Under the pieces are notes generated by a model. It was not told where the DNA came from. It saw only the letters and a program-made list of their open reading frames with translations, and ran no database searches. A stretch of 64,000 nucleotides of DNA, from contig JBHEKY010000011.1 of the NCBI GenBank assembly GCA_041859095.1, positions 1 to 64,000 on the forward strand. The letters are read 5' to 3'. How positions within the stretch are numbered: position 1 is the stretch's first letter; the number at the start of each line of letters is the position of its first letter. Below are positions 34,708 through 44,050 of this stretch, in pieces. Made by a program: the position numbers and the translations under genes. Source of the stretch: UBA1422 sp041859095. Lineage in GTDB: Bacteria; Bacillota; Clostridia; Peptostreptococcales; Anaerovoracaceae.

Positions 34708-37700
34708 ATGAAAGAGCACGATACCCAATGGACCCCAAAACAGATGGAGACCATTCAACTCAGAGAAAAAAACATTCTGGTTTCCGCTGCGGCAGGTTCT
34801 GGCAAGACCGCAGTATTGATTGAAAGAATCAAGCAGTTAATTCTATTTGACGGGGTACCGGTCGACCAACTCTTGGTGGTCACCTTCACAAAATCAGCTG
34901 CCTCAGAAATGAAAGAAAAACTGGTTCGTTCTTTAAACCATGCAGCCCGTGACAATCCCAGTCAAGCCGGGTTTCTTCGTTCACAGCTAGATTTGATTTC
35001 CCGTTCGAACATTAGTACCTTTCATTCTTTTTCTCTGGAAGTCATTCGTCGGTATTTTCATCTAATCAACTTAGATCCAGGATTTAAAGTATGTGATGAA
35101 GCGGAAGCAAAAATGATGAAAGCAGATGGGATGGAACAGACATTTGAGAGTTTGTTTGAGTCTTCTGCCCCAGATTTTCTTGAATATGTCCGTTGTTATG
35201 GTAACCCAAAAAACGAAAACGAATTAAAAAAGAACTTGATTGGGTTATATGAAAAAATAAGGAGCATCCCTGATTCATTTTTATGGCTTGAGGAAGCGGT
35301 ATCTCGTCTTGATCAAACGAAAGAAGACTTCCAAAAGTCTAATATAATGGATTTTATTGTCTCATATATACAAGAAAAGTTAAAATCCGCCGAACTTGCA
35401 ATGGAGCAGGCATATACTATTCTTGATGAACATGGCATACAAGGAGCAACATCCAATTGCCGCATGGATATATTGACAATTCATAATATGCGGCAATCTA
35501 TCATCCATGGTTCTTTTGAGGAAACAAGACATCTAATAACCTCGTTCAAACCGAATACCATGGTAGCTACAAAAGCCCAAAAAGAAGAGTATGCGCTAAT
35601 AAAAGACCACGTAAAAGGATTTCGAGAACGTGCAAAAGACATTATTCGTAAAGAACTTCAACCCAGATTTTTTTCAGCGACCTTGACCGACAGCGTATTT
35701 GATATGAACAAGACATATGAAAAAGGAAAGACACTTACTCGCATCCTTGAATTGTTTCACTACAATTACAGCGAAATCAAACGCGAAAAATCACTACTGG
35801 ATTTCAGCGACATTGAACATTTTACGATCGAAATTTTAAGAAACCAGGTTGCGTCCCAGGAATACAGAGAAAAATTCAAGTATATTTTTATTGATGAATA
35901 CCAAGACAGTAATCTTCTGCAGGAAACCATCATTGACACCATAAAAAAGCATAATAACGTATTTATGGTAGGGGATATCAAACAAAGTATTTACAAATTC
36001 CGTTTGGCGGAGCCTGAAATATTTCAAAAGAAATATGCTCAATATAAGGATCCGGTGGTAGTTGACAGTACAAAAATTGATTTAAACCGGAATTTCAGAA
36101 GCAAAGAACCAATTATACGGGCAGTCAACGGAATCTTTGCGAATTTGATGGAATATGATCAGGATGCTGCATTGTATCGTGGGATTCCTGACCTTGAATT
36201 TCCAGATAAATCCGTGGAATTGGTCATCGTCAACGGATTCGGTGAAATGACGGAAGATTTGGATTACAGTGATGAAACGATTGAGGATATGAAGAGCACC
36301 GAGATGGAAGCGGTGATAGCTGCACAAATCATTAAAGATGCTCTGGGTACGCCATTTTTTGATGTCAAAGCTGGAATAGAAAGGCCTTTGCGGAAGCGTG
36401 ATATCGTTATTTTAATGCATGGCATCAAGCGCAAATCTGAAACATACTTGCGCGCATTGCAAGATGTTGAAATAGAAGCATTTATCGACGATCATTCTGG
36501 CTATTTTGATACCATAGAAATTATGAACTTCTCGGATTTGCTAAAAATTGTTGATAATGATAAGCGGGACTTACCGCTGTTGGGGGTATTGCGATTACCA
36601 TTTTTCAACTTTACAGTTGATGATTTCATCGAAATCAGAAGTCAAAGCAGAGAACTTGCCTTTCACGATGCCCTTAAAAGCTATCGCATCACAGGTAGAA
36701 ATACTGAGTTAATAAAGAGAATTATTGACGTTTACGCAAAAATTAAACAATGGAAAAATGAGTCGAGGTATATGCCAATCGATGAATTCTCCTGGAAATT
36801 AATGTGCGAAACCGGATACTACGCATATGTTGGCGCACTACAGGGCGGTAATCGCAGACAAGCAAATCTCAGAATTTTCGTCGAAAGAGCGAAAGCATTT
36901 CGTACAAGCGGAGATGGAAGCATTTATGGGCTTCTTCGATACATGAGTTCTTTATCTGAAAAGGAAGTTGAAACCGGTCAGGCCAGCATTGTCAGCGAAA
37001 ATGACGACACCGTTCGGATTATGACTATACACAAGAGCAAAGGACTTGAATTTCCATTTGTTTTAGTAGCTTCCCTTGGCAGTCGGTTTATCCATGAAAG
37101 AATGGATAAAACAGGTGTAATGCACAAAGACTTAGGCATCGGACTTACAATGATAAACGCGGAAGAAAAATGGTATCGGCATACCTTGCTCCAACATTCA
37201 ATCATCGCAAAAAAAAGAAAAGAAGAACTTGATGAGGCGGTCAGAGTACTATATGTCGCTTTTACCAGAGCCATGGATCAATTAGTCCTTCTTGGTCATG
37301 TTTCTGATTGGGAGAAAAACGAAATTAAATATGAATCCGGAGGAAAGTCTGAATCAAATTATCTGGGAATGATTTATCCTCATGCCGATCAAGCCGAGAT
37401 AACTGTTAAGATAATAAATCGCGAAAGGATTCAGCAAAAATCAAAAGCTCAATTGAAGCATAGTGCTTCAATTGAAGAAATAATGGTTCACTCGATGTTA
37501 ACTGATTCGCGTGTGGAACAGGAAGCCAACAATTCAGACATCATCAGTAAAAGACTAGATTATCGGTATCCAAATGAAGATGCAAAAAACAAAAAATCAA
37601 AATACTCCGTAAGTGAAATTAACAGTCAACATTCAGTGGATTTAGCGATTGTACCACCAAGATTTCTAAGCGAAAAAAAGGAATTTACTCCAGCAGAAAT

Positions 37701-38169
37701 AGGCAACATCATGCATATTGTCATGGAGCATATTGACCCGAAAAGATTTCATCTTCCTGAATATCTTGATGCGTATCTGAAAGAATTGACAGACCTGGAA
37801 CTCTTGTTGCCAAAAGAAGCAGAGACAGTAAATCCAGCGTGGATTCTGACATTGGCTGAAGGAGAGCTAGGAAAACGAATGGCGCAAGCATCACAGCTCT
37901 ATCGAGAAAAAGCATTTAATTTATTGCATTTCCACGAAGGGACAGAAGTGATGGTCCAAGGGGTCATTGATTGTTGGTTTGAAGAGAAGGGAAGTATTGT
38001 GCTGGTTGACTACAAAACGGGAAAAGATGGTTGGAAAATTGATGACCGATATAAGGAACAGATGCGACTATATAAAAAAGCACTGGAAACCATTCAAGGA
38101 AAACCTGTTTTATATGCATTCTTATATCTTTTTGCCGAAGGCAGGGTGCTAAAAATGGAGATTGACTAA
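34708..38169 (+). CDS. addA: Helicase-exonuclease AddAB, AddA subunit
   Basis: AddA, 1153 residues, is the UvrD-like helicase and nuclease subunit of the AddAB double-strand-break resection machine. Walker A AAAGSGKT has K33, and motif II is FIDEYQDSN. VGDIKQSIYKFR, TIHKSKGLEFPFV and VLYVAFTRA are helicase motifs. The C-terminal RecB-type nuclease holds GVIDCWFEE and VDYKTGK. ATG 34708 is preferred by the position of the -10 element; ATG 34702 is 2 codons earlier. No Shine-Dalgarno sequence is visible. The usual neighbour addB is absent, with gpmI on the opposite strand instead. Confidence 0.95.
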   Translation: MKEHDTQWTPKQMETIQLREKNILVSAAAGSGKTAVLIERIKQLILFDGVPVDQLLVVTFTKSAASEMKEKLVRSLNHAARDNPSQAGFLRSQLDLISRSNISTFHSFSLEVIRRYFHLINLDPGFKVCDEAEAKMMKADGMEQTFESLFESSAPDFLEYVRCYGNPKNENELKKNLIGLYEKIRSIPDSFLWLEEAVSRLDQTKEDFQKSNIMDFIVSYIQEKLKSAELAMEQAYTILDEHGIQGATSNCRMDILTIHNMRQSIIHGSFEETRHLITSFKPNTMVATKAQKEEYALIKDHVKGFRERAKDIIRKELQPRFFSATLTDSVFDMNKTYEKGKTLTRILELFHYNYSEIKREKSLLDFSDIEHFTIEILRNQVASQEYREKFKYIFIDEYQDSNLLQETIIDTIKKHNNVFMVGDIKQSIYKFRLAEPEIFQKKYAQYKDPVVVDSTKIDLNRNFRSKEPIIRAVNGIFANLMEYDQDAALYRGIPDLEFPDKSVELVIVNGFGEMTEDLDYSDETIEDMKSTEMEAVIAAQIIKDALGTPFFDVKAGIERPLRKRDIVILMHGIKRKSETYLRALQDVEIEAFIDDHSGYFDTIEIMNFSDLLKIVDNDKRDLPLLGVLRLPFFNFTVDDFIEIRSQSRELAFHDALKSYRITGRNTELIKRIIDVYAKIKQWKNESRYMPIDEFSWKLMCETGYYAYVGALQGGNRRQANLRIFVERAKAFRTSGDGSIYGLLRYMSSLSEKEVETGQASIVSENDDTVRIMTIHKSKGLEFPFVLVASLGSRFIHERMDKTGVMHKDLGIGLTMINAEEKWYRHTLLQHSIIAKKRKEELDEAVRVLYVAFTRAMDQLVLLGHVSDWEKNEIKYESGGKSESNYLGMIYPHADQAEITVKIINRERIQQKSKAQLKHSASIEEIMVHSMLTDSRVEQEANNSDIISKRLDYRYPNEDAKNKKSKYSVSEINSQHSVDLAIVPPRFLSEKKEFTPAEIGNIMHIVMEHIDPKRFHLPEYLDAYLKELTDLELLLPKEAETVNPAWILTLAEGELGKRMAQASQLYREKAFNLLHFHEGTEVMVQGVIDCWFEEKGSIVLVDYKTGKDGWKIDDRYKEQMRLYKKALETIQGKPVLYAFLYLFAEGRVLKMEID

Positions 38170-38210
38170 GGTGGATTTCTTCATAGCAAAATAAGAAACA
38201 ACCGTAATAA

Positions 38211-38244
38211 AAAACAGAGCAGTGGGATCCACCGCTCTGTTTTG
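38211..38244. terminator. Bidirectional terminator between addA and gdhA
   Basis: Arms starting AAAACAGAGC (38211) and ending GCTCTGTTTT (38244) pair over about 16 bases with one mismatch. It lies between convergent genes. Confidence 0.8.
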
Positions 38245-38270
38245 GTTTGTACGATTAGCAAAAGGGAATC

Positions 38271-39614
38271 TTAGAGAACGCCCTGAGCCATCATTGCTTT
38301 AGCAACCTTGAGGAATCCAGCAATGTTTGCTCCGGCAACATAGTTTCCGGGCATTCCGAATTCTTTGGATGCAGCGTCGCATGCTTTGAAGATGTTGGTC
38401 ATGATTGCATCTAATCTGCCATCAACTTCTTCAAATGTCCATTCCAATCTCTGGCTGTTCTGTGACATTTCCAGAGCGGATACAGCTACGCCACCGGCGT
38501 TAACTGCTTTTGCAGGTCCTACAAGCATTTTGTTTTCAATCATGTATGTAACTGCTTCGTTGGAGCAAGGCATGTTAGCACCTTCAGCAACTGCGATACA
38601 GCCATTGGCATGTAGTTTCTTAGCGTCATCAATCAAAAGTTCATTCTGAGTTGCGCAAGGAAGAGCTACGTCGCACTTAACATCCCAGATTCTGCCTTCG
38701 CCCGCAGGAACGAATTTTGCACCTGGTTTTGCTGCTGCATATTCGGATACTCTGGCATCATTGTTTGCTGTCTTGATTTTGATCCACAGATCTGTGTCAA
38801 TGCCGTTGGCATCATAAACATAACCTTTGGAGTCAGAAAGGGTAACAACGGTTGCGCCATATTCGTGAGCTTTAACTGCTGCATACTGTGCAACGTTTCC
38901 AGCGCCGGAGACTACGACAATCTTGTCTTTGAAGCTTGTTCCGTTGGCCTTCAACATTTCTCTTGTGTAGTAAACTGTACCAAAGCCGGTAGCTTCAGTT
39001 CTAGCCAGGGATCCGCCCCAACCAATTCCTTTACCTGTGAGTACGCCTTCGAATTTGTTGGTCAGTCTCTTGTACTGTCCGAACATGAAGCCGATTTCTC
39101 TTCCGCCAACACCGATGTCGCCGGCAGGTACGTCAATGTCTGCACTGATGTACTTGGATAACTCTGTCATGAAAGCTTGGCAGAAACGCATGATTTCGTT
39201 ATCTGACTTGCCTTTAGGATCAAAGTCGGAACCGCCTTTGCCGCCGCCGATGGGCAGGCCGGTCAAGCTGTTTTTGAAGATTTGTTCAAATCCCAAGAAT
39301 TTGATGATTCCAAGATAAACGGATGGGTGGAATCTGCAACCGCCTTTGTAGGGGCCCAGTGCGCTGTTGAACTGTACTCTGAATCCTCTATTGACCTGGC
39401 ATTTGCCTTTGTCATCAGTCCAGGCGACTCTGAACATGATTTGTCTCTCAGGCTCGATTAATCTGTCAATCAATCCTGCTGCAACATATTCGGGATGTGC
39501 TTCCAATACAGGCTCCAAAGAAGTAAGAACTTCTTCGATTGTCTGGTGGAACTCCACTTCGCCGGGATTTCTTTTTTTCGCAATATCAATGTATTGCTGA
39601 GCGATTTTTGCCAT
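38271..39614 (-). CDS. gdhA: Glutamate dehydrogenase, probably NADP-specific
   Basis: GdhA, 447 residues, interconverts glutamate with 2-oxoglutarate and ammonia. The substrate and catalytic region contains GPYKGGCRFHPSV and GLPIGGGKGGSDFDPKG with the reactive lysines, and PAGDIGVGGREIGFMFGQYK follows. The dinucleotide fold begins with VSGAGNVAQYAA. The length of about 447 and the loop sequence fit the small hexameric type; coenzyme choice is inferred. AAAGGAG precedes the ATG. It is followed by a terminator shared with addA and is divergent from mgtE. Confidence 0.96.
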   Translation of the reverse strand: MAKIAQQYIDIAKKRNPGEVEFHQTIEEVLTSLEPVLEAHPEYVAAGLIDRLIEPERQIMFRVAWTDDKGKCQVNRGFRVQFNSALGPYKGGCRFHPSVYLGIIKFLGFEQIFKNSLTGLPIGGGKGGSDFDPKGKSDNEIMRFCQAFMTELSKYISADIDVPAGDIGVGGREIGFMFGQYKRLTNKFEGVLTGKGIGWGGSLARTEATGFGTVYYTREMLKANGTSFKDKIVVVSGAGNVAQYAAVKAHEYGATVVTLSDSKGYVYDANGIDTDLWIKIKTANNDARVSEYAAAKPGAKFVPAGEGRIWDVKCDVALPCATQNELLIDDAKKLHANGCIAVAEGANMPCSNEAVTYMIENKMLVGPAKAVNAGGVAVSALEMSQNSQRLEWTFEEVDGRLDAIMTNIFKACDAASKEFGMPGNYVAGANIAGFLKVAKAMMAQGVL

Positions 39615-39669
39615 TTTTTTTCTCCTTTTTGAATATATTGATTTGATAATTTTATTCTAGTACACCGCA

Positions 39670-39698
39670 AATATACCATTATGTTAATTTTTCGTCAA
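39670..39698 (-). promoter_or_regulatory. Sigma-A-type promoter of gdhA
   Basis: On the minus strand TTGACG (39698-39693), a 17-base spacer and TATATT (39675-39670). The leader before the gene is about 50 bases. Confidence 0.7.
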
Positions 39699-39787
39699 TA
39701 CGAAAGTAGTCGAAAATGTATATATACTTATAAAGTTGTAATTTTCAGAAAAGTGTAAACTTGGATTGCATACAATTCATGTTCAAC

Positions 39788-39817
39788 TTGCACTAAGATT
39801 CCATCTTAATGTATAAT
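39788..39817 (+). promoter_or_regulatory. Promoter of mgtE
   Basis: TTGCAC (39788-39793), an 18-base spacer and TATAAT (39812-39817). Only about 22 bases remain between the predicted start and the ATG, too few for an M-box riboswitch. Confidence 0.55.
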
Positions 39818-39845
39818 GAATGATTAGAGGAAAGGAGGAGTTGTC

Positions 39846-41222
39846 ATGGATACAAAAAAATCATTTGACGAAGCTCTGGAAGAGATACTAGATTTAGTGA
39901 AAGAAAAAAAATATAAGCGGACCAGAGAGATGCTCCTCACTTTAAATGAGGCGGACATTGCTGAAATCCTAGAAGAAATCCTTGAAGAAGTGGGAATGGA
40001 TGCTGCTTTGGTTGTTTTTCGCATGTTACCAAAAGACATCTCTGCCGATGTCTTTGCGCGATTACCTTCCGATGAGCAGTTGGAACTGATCAATAGCATC
40101 ACTCATCGAGAACTTACTTTCATTATAGACGAATTAGACTTTGATGATAAGATAGACGTTTTGGAGGAGTTGCCTGCGAACCTAGTTGATAAGATACTAG
40201 AAAAGACTCCAAGGGATGAACGAAGAAAAATAACCACTTTTTTGAATTACCCTGAGAACTGTGCCGGCACATTGATGACGCCGGATTATATTAGCCTACA
40301 GAAAGAAATGACGGTTAAAGAGGCTCTTTCTTACATCAAAAAAGAGGGCATGGACAGTGAAACAATTTATACTTGTTACGTGAAAGACCGTGGCAGAAAA
40401 CTTTTGGGAATTGTATCGCTGCGCGCGTTGGTTATTGGTGAGTCATCTGCTTTAGTTTCAGAATTGATGCAAGAAGATTTCATTTCAGTGAATGTGTATG
40501 ATGACCAGGAAGACGTTTCAGATACTTTCCGAAAATATGGATACCTTGCCATTCCCGTTGTAGACAACGAACAACGCTTGGTCGGGATTATTACATTTGA
40601 TGACATCTTAGATGTTATCGAAGAAGAAACCACTGAGGATATGTCCAGAATGGCTGGAGTCATGGATACTCCGGATGCCCGATACCTAAGCACCTCTGTT
40701 TTTCAGCATGTAAAAAGCAGATTTCCATGGTTGATATTCTTGACAATGTCATACATGATTACCAGCTTGATCATCACTCAATTTGAGTTCACATTGTCAA
40801 CCATTCCAATTCTAGTTGCATATATGCCTTTACTGATGGGGACGGGTGGCAATACTGGAGCCCAGGCCTCAACGCTGATAATTCGTGGTATGGCGCTGGG
40901 CGACGTAGAACTCAAAGATGCAGTAAAAGTGTTATGGAAAGAACTTAGAATCAGTATATTGGTTGGGACGATGCTTGGCCTTTTCAATTTTGGTAAAGTT
41001 ACTTTGCTTGATGGACAATCATGGTTAACGGCATTAACAGTCTCTGTTTCTTTGCTGCTTGTGGTAGTCTTTGCCAAGATTGTTGGTGGCACCTTGCCAA
41101 TGGCTGCCAAGAAATGCAAAATAGACCCTGCATTGATGGCAAATCCAGTTATTGCCTCCATTACAGACATGTTCTCAGCCACAATCTATTTGTTACTGGC
41201 AACGCTGATTCTGGGAATATAA
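39846..41222 (+). CDS. mgtE: Magnesium transporter MgtE
   Basis: MgtE, 458 residues, is a magnesium channel gated by cytosolic magnesium. It has an N-terminal acidic helical domain (about 1-130), a CBS-domain pair (about 135-255) and five C-terminal helices (about 290-458). The pore region contains MGTGGNTGAQASTLIIRG and the DPALMANPVIASITDM segment. It is at the full family length. The ribosome site AAAGGAGG precedes the ATG. nnrD follows 23 bases after the stop. No magnesium-sensing RNA element is visible in the short leader. Confidence 0.95.
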   Translation: MDTKKSFDEALEEILDLVKEKKYKRTREMLLTLNEADIAEILEEILEEVGMDAALVVFRMLPKDISADVFARLPSDEQLELINSITHRELTFIIDELDFDDKIDVLEELPANLVDKILEKTPRDERRKITTFLNYPENCAGTLMTPDYISLQKEMTVKEALSYIKKEGMDSETIYTCYVKDRGRKLLGIVSLRALVIGESSALVSELMQEDFISVNVYDDQEDVSDTFRKYGYLAIPVVDNEQRLVGIITFDDILDVIEEETTEDMSRMAGVMDTPDARYLSTSVFQHVKSRFPWLIFLTMSYMITSLIITQFEFTLSTIPILVAYMPLLMGTGGNTGAQASTLIIRGMALGDVELKDAVKVLWKELRISILVGTMLGLFNFGKVTLLDGQSWLTALTVSVSLLLVVVFAKIVGGTLPMAAKKCKIDPALMANPVIASITDMFSATIYLLLATLILGI

Positions 41223-41245
41223 TATTTACTAAGGATTCAAATACA

Positions 41246-42091
41246 ATGCAAAAAATAACTACAACAAAAATAAAAAAAATGCTTGGCACACGAAATCCAA
41301 ACTCCCATAAAGGTGATTATGGCAAAGTGCTTATAGTGGCGGGGTCGGTAGGCATGACGGGAGCGGCAGTTTTGACTGGCCGTGGAGCTTATTCTTCCGG
41401 TGTGGGCTTGGTTACATGCGCCTTACCGGAACAGTTATTCCCAATTTTACAAATCTCCTTACCGGAAGCAATCTGCATCCCCAGAAAAATCGGAATGATG
41501 GACTATGCAAAATATGATGCTATAATCCTTGGACCAGGCTTTGGCGTCCATCGCGCAGGTGCCTCCCTTATAGATGAGATACTTAAATCATATCACGGGC
41601 CATTGGTCATTGACGCGGACGCTCTCAACTGTATTGGCCAATACGATTTATACCAGTCATTGATTGATACCAAAGCGCAAGTTGTTATCACCCCACACCC
41701 TGGAGAAGCGATGCGATTGATGGGTGTGGCAGAAATTAATGATAGAGAGAATTTTGTATGTTCACTTTCACAGACACTTAGAGTTACTGCGGTTTTAAAA
41801 GGATCTGGGACGCTAATTGCATCCATGCAGCCCGATGGGCAGACAGTTATTTTTAAAAATTCGACAGGGAACCCTGGGATGGCAACGGCAGGCTCCGGCG
41901 ATGTCCTTGCAGGCATCATTGGCGCACTTCTGGCACAAGGACTGACGCCAATTGATGCATCCAGCGCTGGTGTTTATATCCACGGTGCAGCAGGAGACCT
42001 TGCTGCTTCGGATATGGGAGAAACCGGATTAATGGCGACAGACATTTGCAACCATATCCCTTATGCCATCAAAAACGTAATCGGAAAATAA
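41246..42091 (+). CDS. nnrD: ADP-dependent (S)-NAD(P)H-hydrate dehydratase, stand-alone
   Basis: A 281-residue dehydratase that repairs damaged NAD(P)H hydrates, using ADP. ADP-binding and catalytic sequences are present: KVLIVAGSVGMTGAAVLTG, PHPGEAMRLM and NPGMATAGSGDVLAG, matching the YjeF C-terminal domain. The companion NnrE epimerase domain is missing, either elsewhere in the genome or absent. The start was set at ATG 41246 because AAGGA lies 10 bases upstream; longer readings run into mgtE coding sequence in another frame. It is followed by the transketolase pair. Confidence 0.9.
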   Translation: MQKITTTKIKKMLGTRNPNSHKGDYGKVLIVAGSVGMTGAAVLTGRGAYSSGVGLVTCALPEQLFPILQISLPEAICIPRKIGMMDYAKYDAIILGPGFGVHRAGASLIDEILKSYHGPLVIDADALNCIGQYDLYQSLIDTKAQVVITPHPGEAMRLMGVAEINDRENFVCSLSQTLRVTAVLKGSGTLIASMQPDGQTVIFKNSTGNPGMATAGSGDVLAGIIGALLAQGLTPIDASSAGVYIHGAAGDLAASDMGETGLMATDICNHIPYAIKNVIGK

Positions 42092-42106
42092 AATTAGGAG
42101 GATACA

Positions 42107-42925
42107 ATGGAATATATTAAATTATGTCAAACTGCTGGTAGGATTCGACGAAGCATTATCAGGGAAATCCATGCTGCGGGATCAGGACATCCGGGTGGAT
42201 CGCTTTCTGCAACAGATATGATGACGGTATTGTTTTTTCATACAATGAATATTGACCCATCAAATCCAACAAAACCGAATCGTGATAAATTTGTACTGTC
42301 CAAGGGTCACGCTGCACCTGTTTTATATGCAACACTTGCTCATCGGGGATATATTCCTATGGAAGAACTATCCACGCTTCGAAAAATTAACAGCAAATTA
42401 CAAGGCCATCCGGACATGCATAAAGTTCCAGGTGTTGAGATGTCCACAGGATCACTTGGGCAGGGGTTCTCCGCATCTATAGGGATGGCATTGGCTGGGA
42501 AAATGGATAAAAATCCTGGCAGAATTTATGTGATGCTGGGTGATGGTGAATTGCAGGAAGGAATTGTCTGGGAAGCAGCAATGTCTGCAGCACACTATCA
42601 TCTTGATAATCTTACCGCTATGGTAGACTGGAACGGCTTACAGATTGACGGGTGGAATGATGATGTAATGACAGTGAAACCAATCGATAAAAAGTTCGCC
42701 GCATTTGGCTGGAACGTTTTGAGTATTGATGGTCATGACATCTCGGCAATTGCGAATGCCCTCGAAATTGCTAAGAATTTCAAAGGGAAGCCGACCGTTA
42801 TTATTGCTAAAACTCATAAGGGAAAGGGTGTTTCCTTTATGGAGGATAATGCAGATTGGCATGGGAAAGCACCAGGTGAAGAAGACACCGAAAAGGCATT
42901 GATTGAATTGAGAGGTGAAAAGTAA
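42107..42925 (+). CDS. Transketolase, N-terminal (thiamine diphosphate-binding) subunit
   Basis: A 272-residue half of a split transketolase in the pentose phosphate pathway. EIHAAGSGHPGGSLSATDMM and GHPDMHKVPGVEMSTGSLGQG lie at the N-terminus, and GDGELQEG binds thiamine diphosphate and magnesium. Such split forms are common in Clostridia and archaea, and the enzyme works as a heterotetramer with the C-terminal half. The stop codon overlaps the next ATG by one base (TAATG). AGGAGG lies upstream of the start. Confidence 0.95.
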   Translation: MEYIKLCQTAGRIRRSIIREIHAAGSGHPGGSLSATDMMTVLFFHTMNIDPSNPTKPNRDKFVLSKGHAAPVLYATLAHRGYIPMEELSTLRKINSKLQGHPDMHKVPGVEMSTGSLGQGFSASIGMALAGKMDKNPGRIYVMLGDGELQEGIVWEAAMSAAHYHLDNLTAMVDWNGLQIDGWNDDVMTVKPIDKKFAAFGWNVLSIDGHDISAIANALEIAKNFKGKPTVIIAKTHKGKGVSFMEDNADWHGKAPGEEDTEKALIELRGEK

Positions 42926-43860
42926 TGGCAGATAAAATAGCGACAAGAGATGCTTATGGCAAAGCGCTGGTCAAATTAGGAGGAGAATTCCCAGAACTGG
43001 TTGTATTAGATGCCGATTTATCCGGTTCAACTAAAACCAAGGACTTCGCAAAGGTGTACCCGGAACGTTTCTTCAATATGGGAATCGCTGAACAGAATCT
43101 TTTCGGAACAGCCGCAGGAATGGCTGTCTCTGGAAAAATTGTCTGCGCAAGTACATTCGCAATGTTCGCAGCAGGAAGAGCATTTGAAATTATCAGGAAC
43201 TCCATAGGCTATACTCATGCGAATGTCAAGATTTGCGCAACTCATTCCGGTATCACGGTTGGTGAGGATGGAGCAAGCCACCAAACTTTCGAAGACCTGG
43301 CATTGATGCGTACAATTCCTGGAATGATTGTCATTAATCCTTCAGATGCTGTTTCCACCATGAAATTAATGGAACAAGTAGTTCGACTGAAAGGCCCATG
43401 TTATGTGCGATTGGGCCGTTCCGCCGTTCCAATTCAATATATTGAAACAGACGAAATCGTGATAGGTAAAGCAAATACTCTACGAGAAGGGAACGATGCA
43501 ACAATCGTTGCTACTGGTATTAGCGTCCATGACGCCTTGCAAGCAGCTGATCAGTTGATTTCGGATGGCATTTCGGTTCGTGTAATTGATATGCATACTA
43601 TCAAACCGTTGGATGGGGATATCTTGCTCAAGGCAGCTAAAGAGACAAAGAACATTGTGACTGCAGAAGAGCATTCCGTGATAGGTGGTTTGGGAGGAGC
43701 TGTTGCAGAATTTTTGGCAGCCAACTATCCCACAAAAATGGCTTTTGTCGGACAGAATGATACCTTTGGCGAGTCGGGAAAACCAGACGAGTTAAAGCAA
43801 AAGTATGGAATGACGGCGGATAATATAATTGCGGCAGTTAAAAGTGTATTAAATAGTTAG
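42925..43860 (+). CDS. Transketolase, C-terminal subunit
   Basis: A 311-residue partner of the preceding gene. The pyrimidine-binding domain has FFNMGIAEQNLFGTAAGMA with the catalytic glutamate, and CATHSGITVGEDGASHQ follows. The final third is the transketolase C-terminal domain (NIVTAEEHSVIGGLGGAVAE). Together with the N-terminal half it makes one complete enzyme; no fusion scar is seen. It ends 190 bases before ftsE; that gap holds the ftsE promoter and no recognisable terminator. Confidence 0.95.
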   Translation: MADKIATRDAYGKALVKLGGEFPELVVLDADLSGSTKTKDFAKVYPERFFNMGIAEQNLFGTAAGMAVSGKIVCASTFAMFAAGRAFEIIRNSIGYTHANVKICATHSGITVGEDGASHQTFEDLALMRTIPGMIVINPSDAVSTMKLMEQVVRLKGPCYVRLGRSAVPIQYIETDEIVIGKANTLREGNDATIVATGISVHDALQAADQLISDGISVRVIDMHTIKPLDGDILLKAAKETKNIVTAEEHSVIGGLGGAVAEFLAANYPTKMAFVGQNDTFGESGKPDELKQKYGMTADNIIAAVKSVLNS

Positions 43861-43984
43861 TACAAAAATATTTTTCGGGGAAGGGAGCGGATTCTTTCGA
43901 AGAATTAGTAAATCATCACATACTCTTCACTTAGTCATGTTAGACTCTAAACGTTGAGATACCATTATTATTTGGACATATGTG

Positions 43985-44013
43985 TTGAAAAACGAGATAG
44001 TTCATGATACAAT
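43985..44013 (+). promoter_or_regulatory. Sigma-A-type promoter of ftsE
   Basis: TTGAAA (43985-43990), a 17-base spacer and TACAAT (44008-44013) preceded by TGA, an extended -10. The rest of the 190-base gap shows nothing else I can name. Confidence 0.75.
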
Positions 44014-44050
44014 ATATAGTGGTTAAATAGACTGGCGGAGGGGCACAAAG

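Noticed and set aside
39818..39845. Magnesium riboswitch before mgtE
   Set aside because: The leader after the predicted start is only about 22 bases, far too short for an M-box.
41021..41245. Longer N-terminus for NnrD
   Set aside because: The extra sequence is out-of-frame mgtE coding sequence and is Cys-rich noise; AAGGA precedes ATG 41246.
43861..43984. Small gene or RNA in the gap between transketolase and ftsE
   Set aside because: No open frame with a ribosome site or stable hairpin with a T-tract is visible; ATTCTT/AAGAAT near 43889-43906 is too weak.
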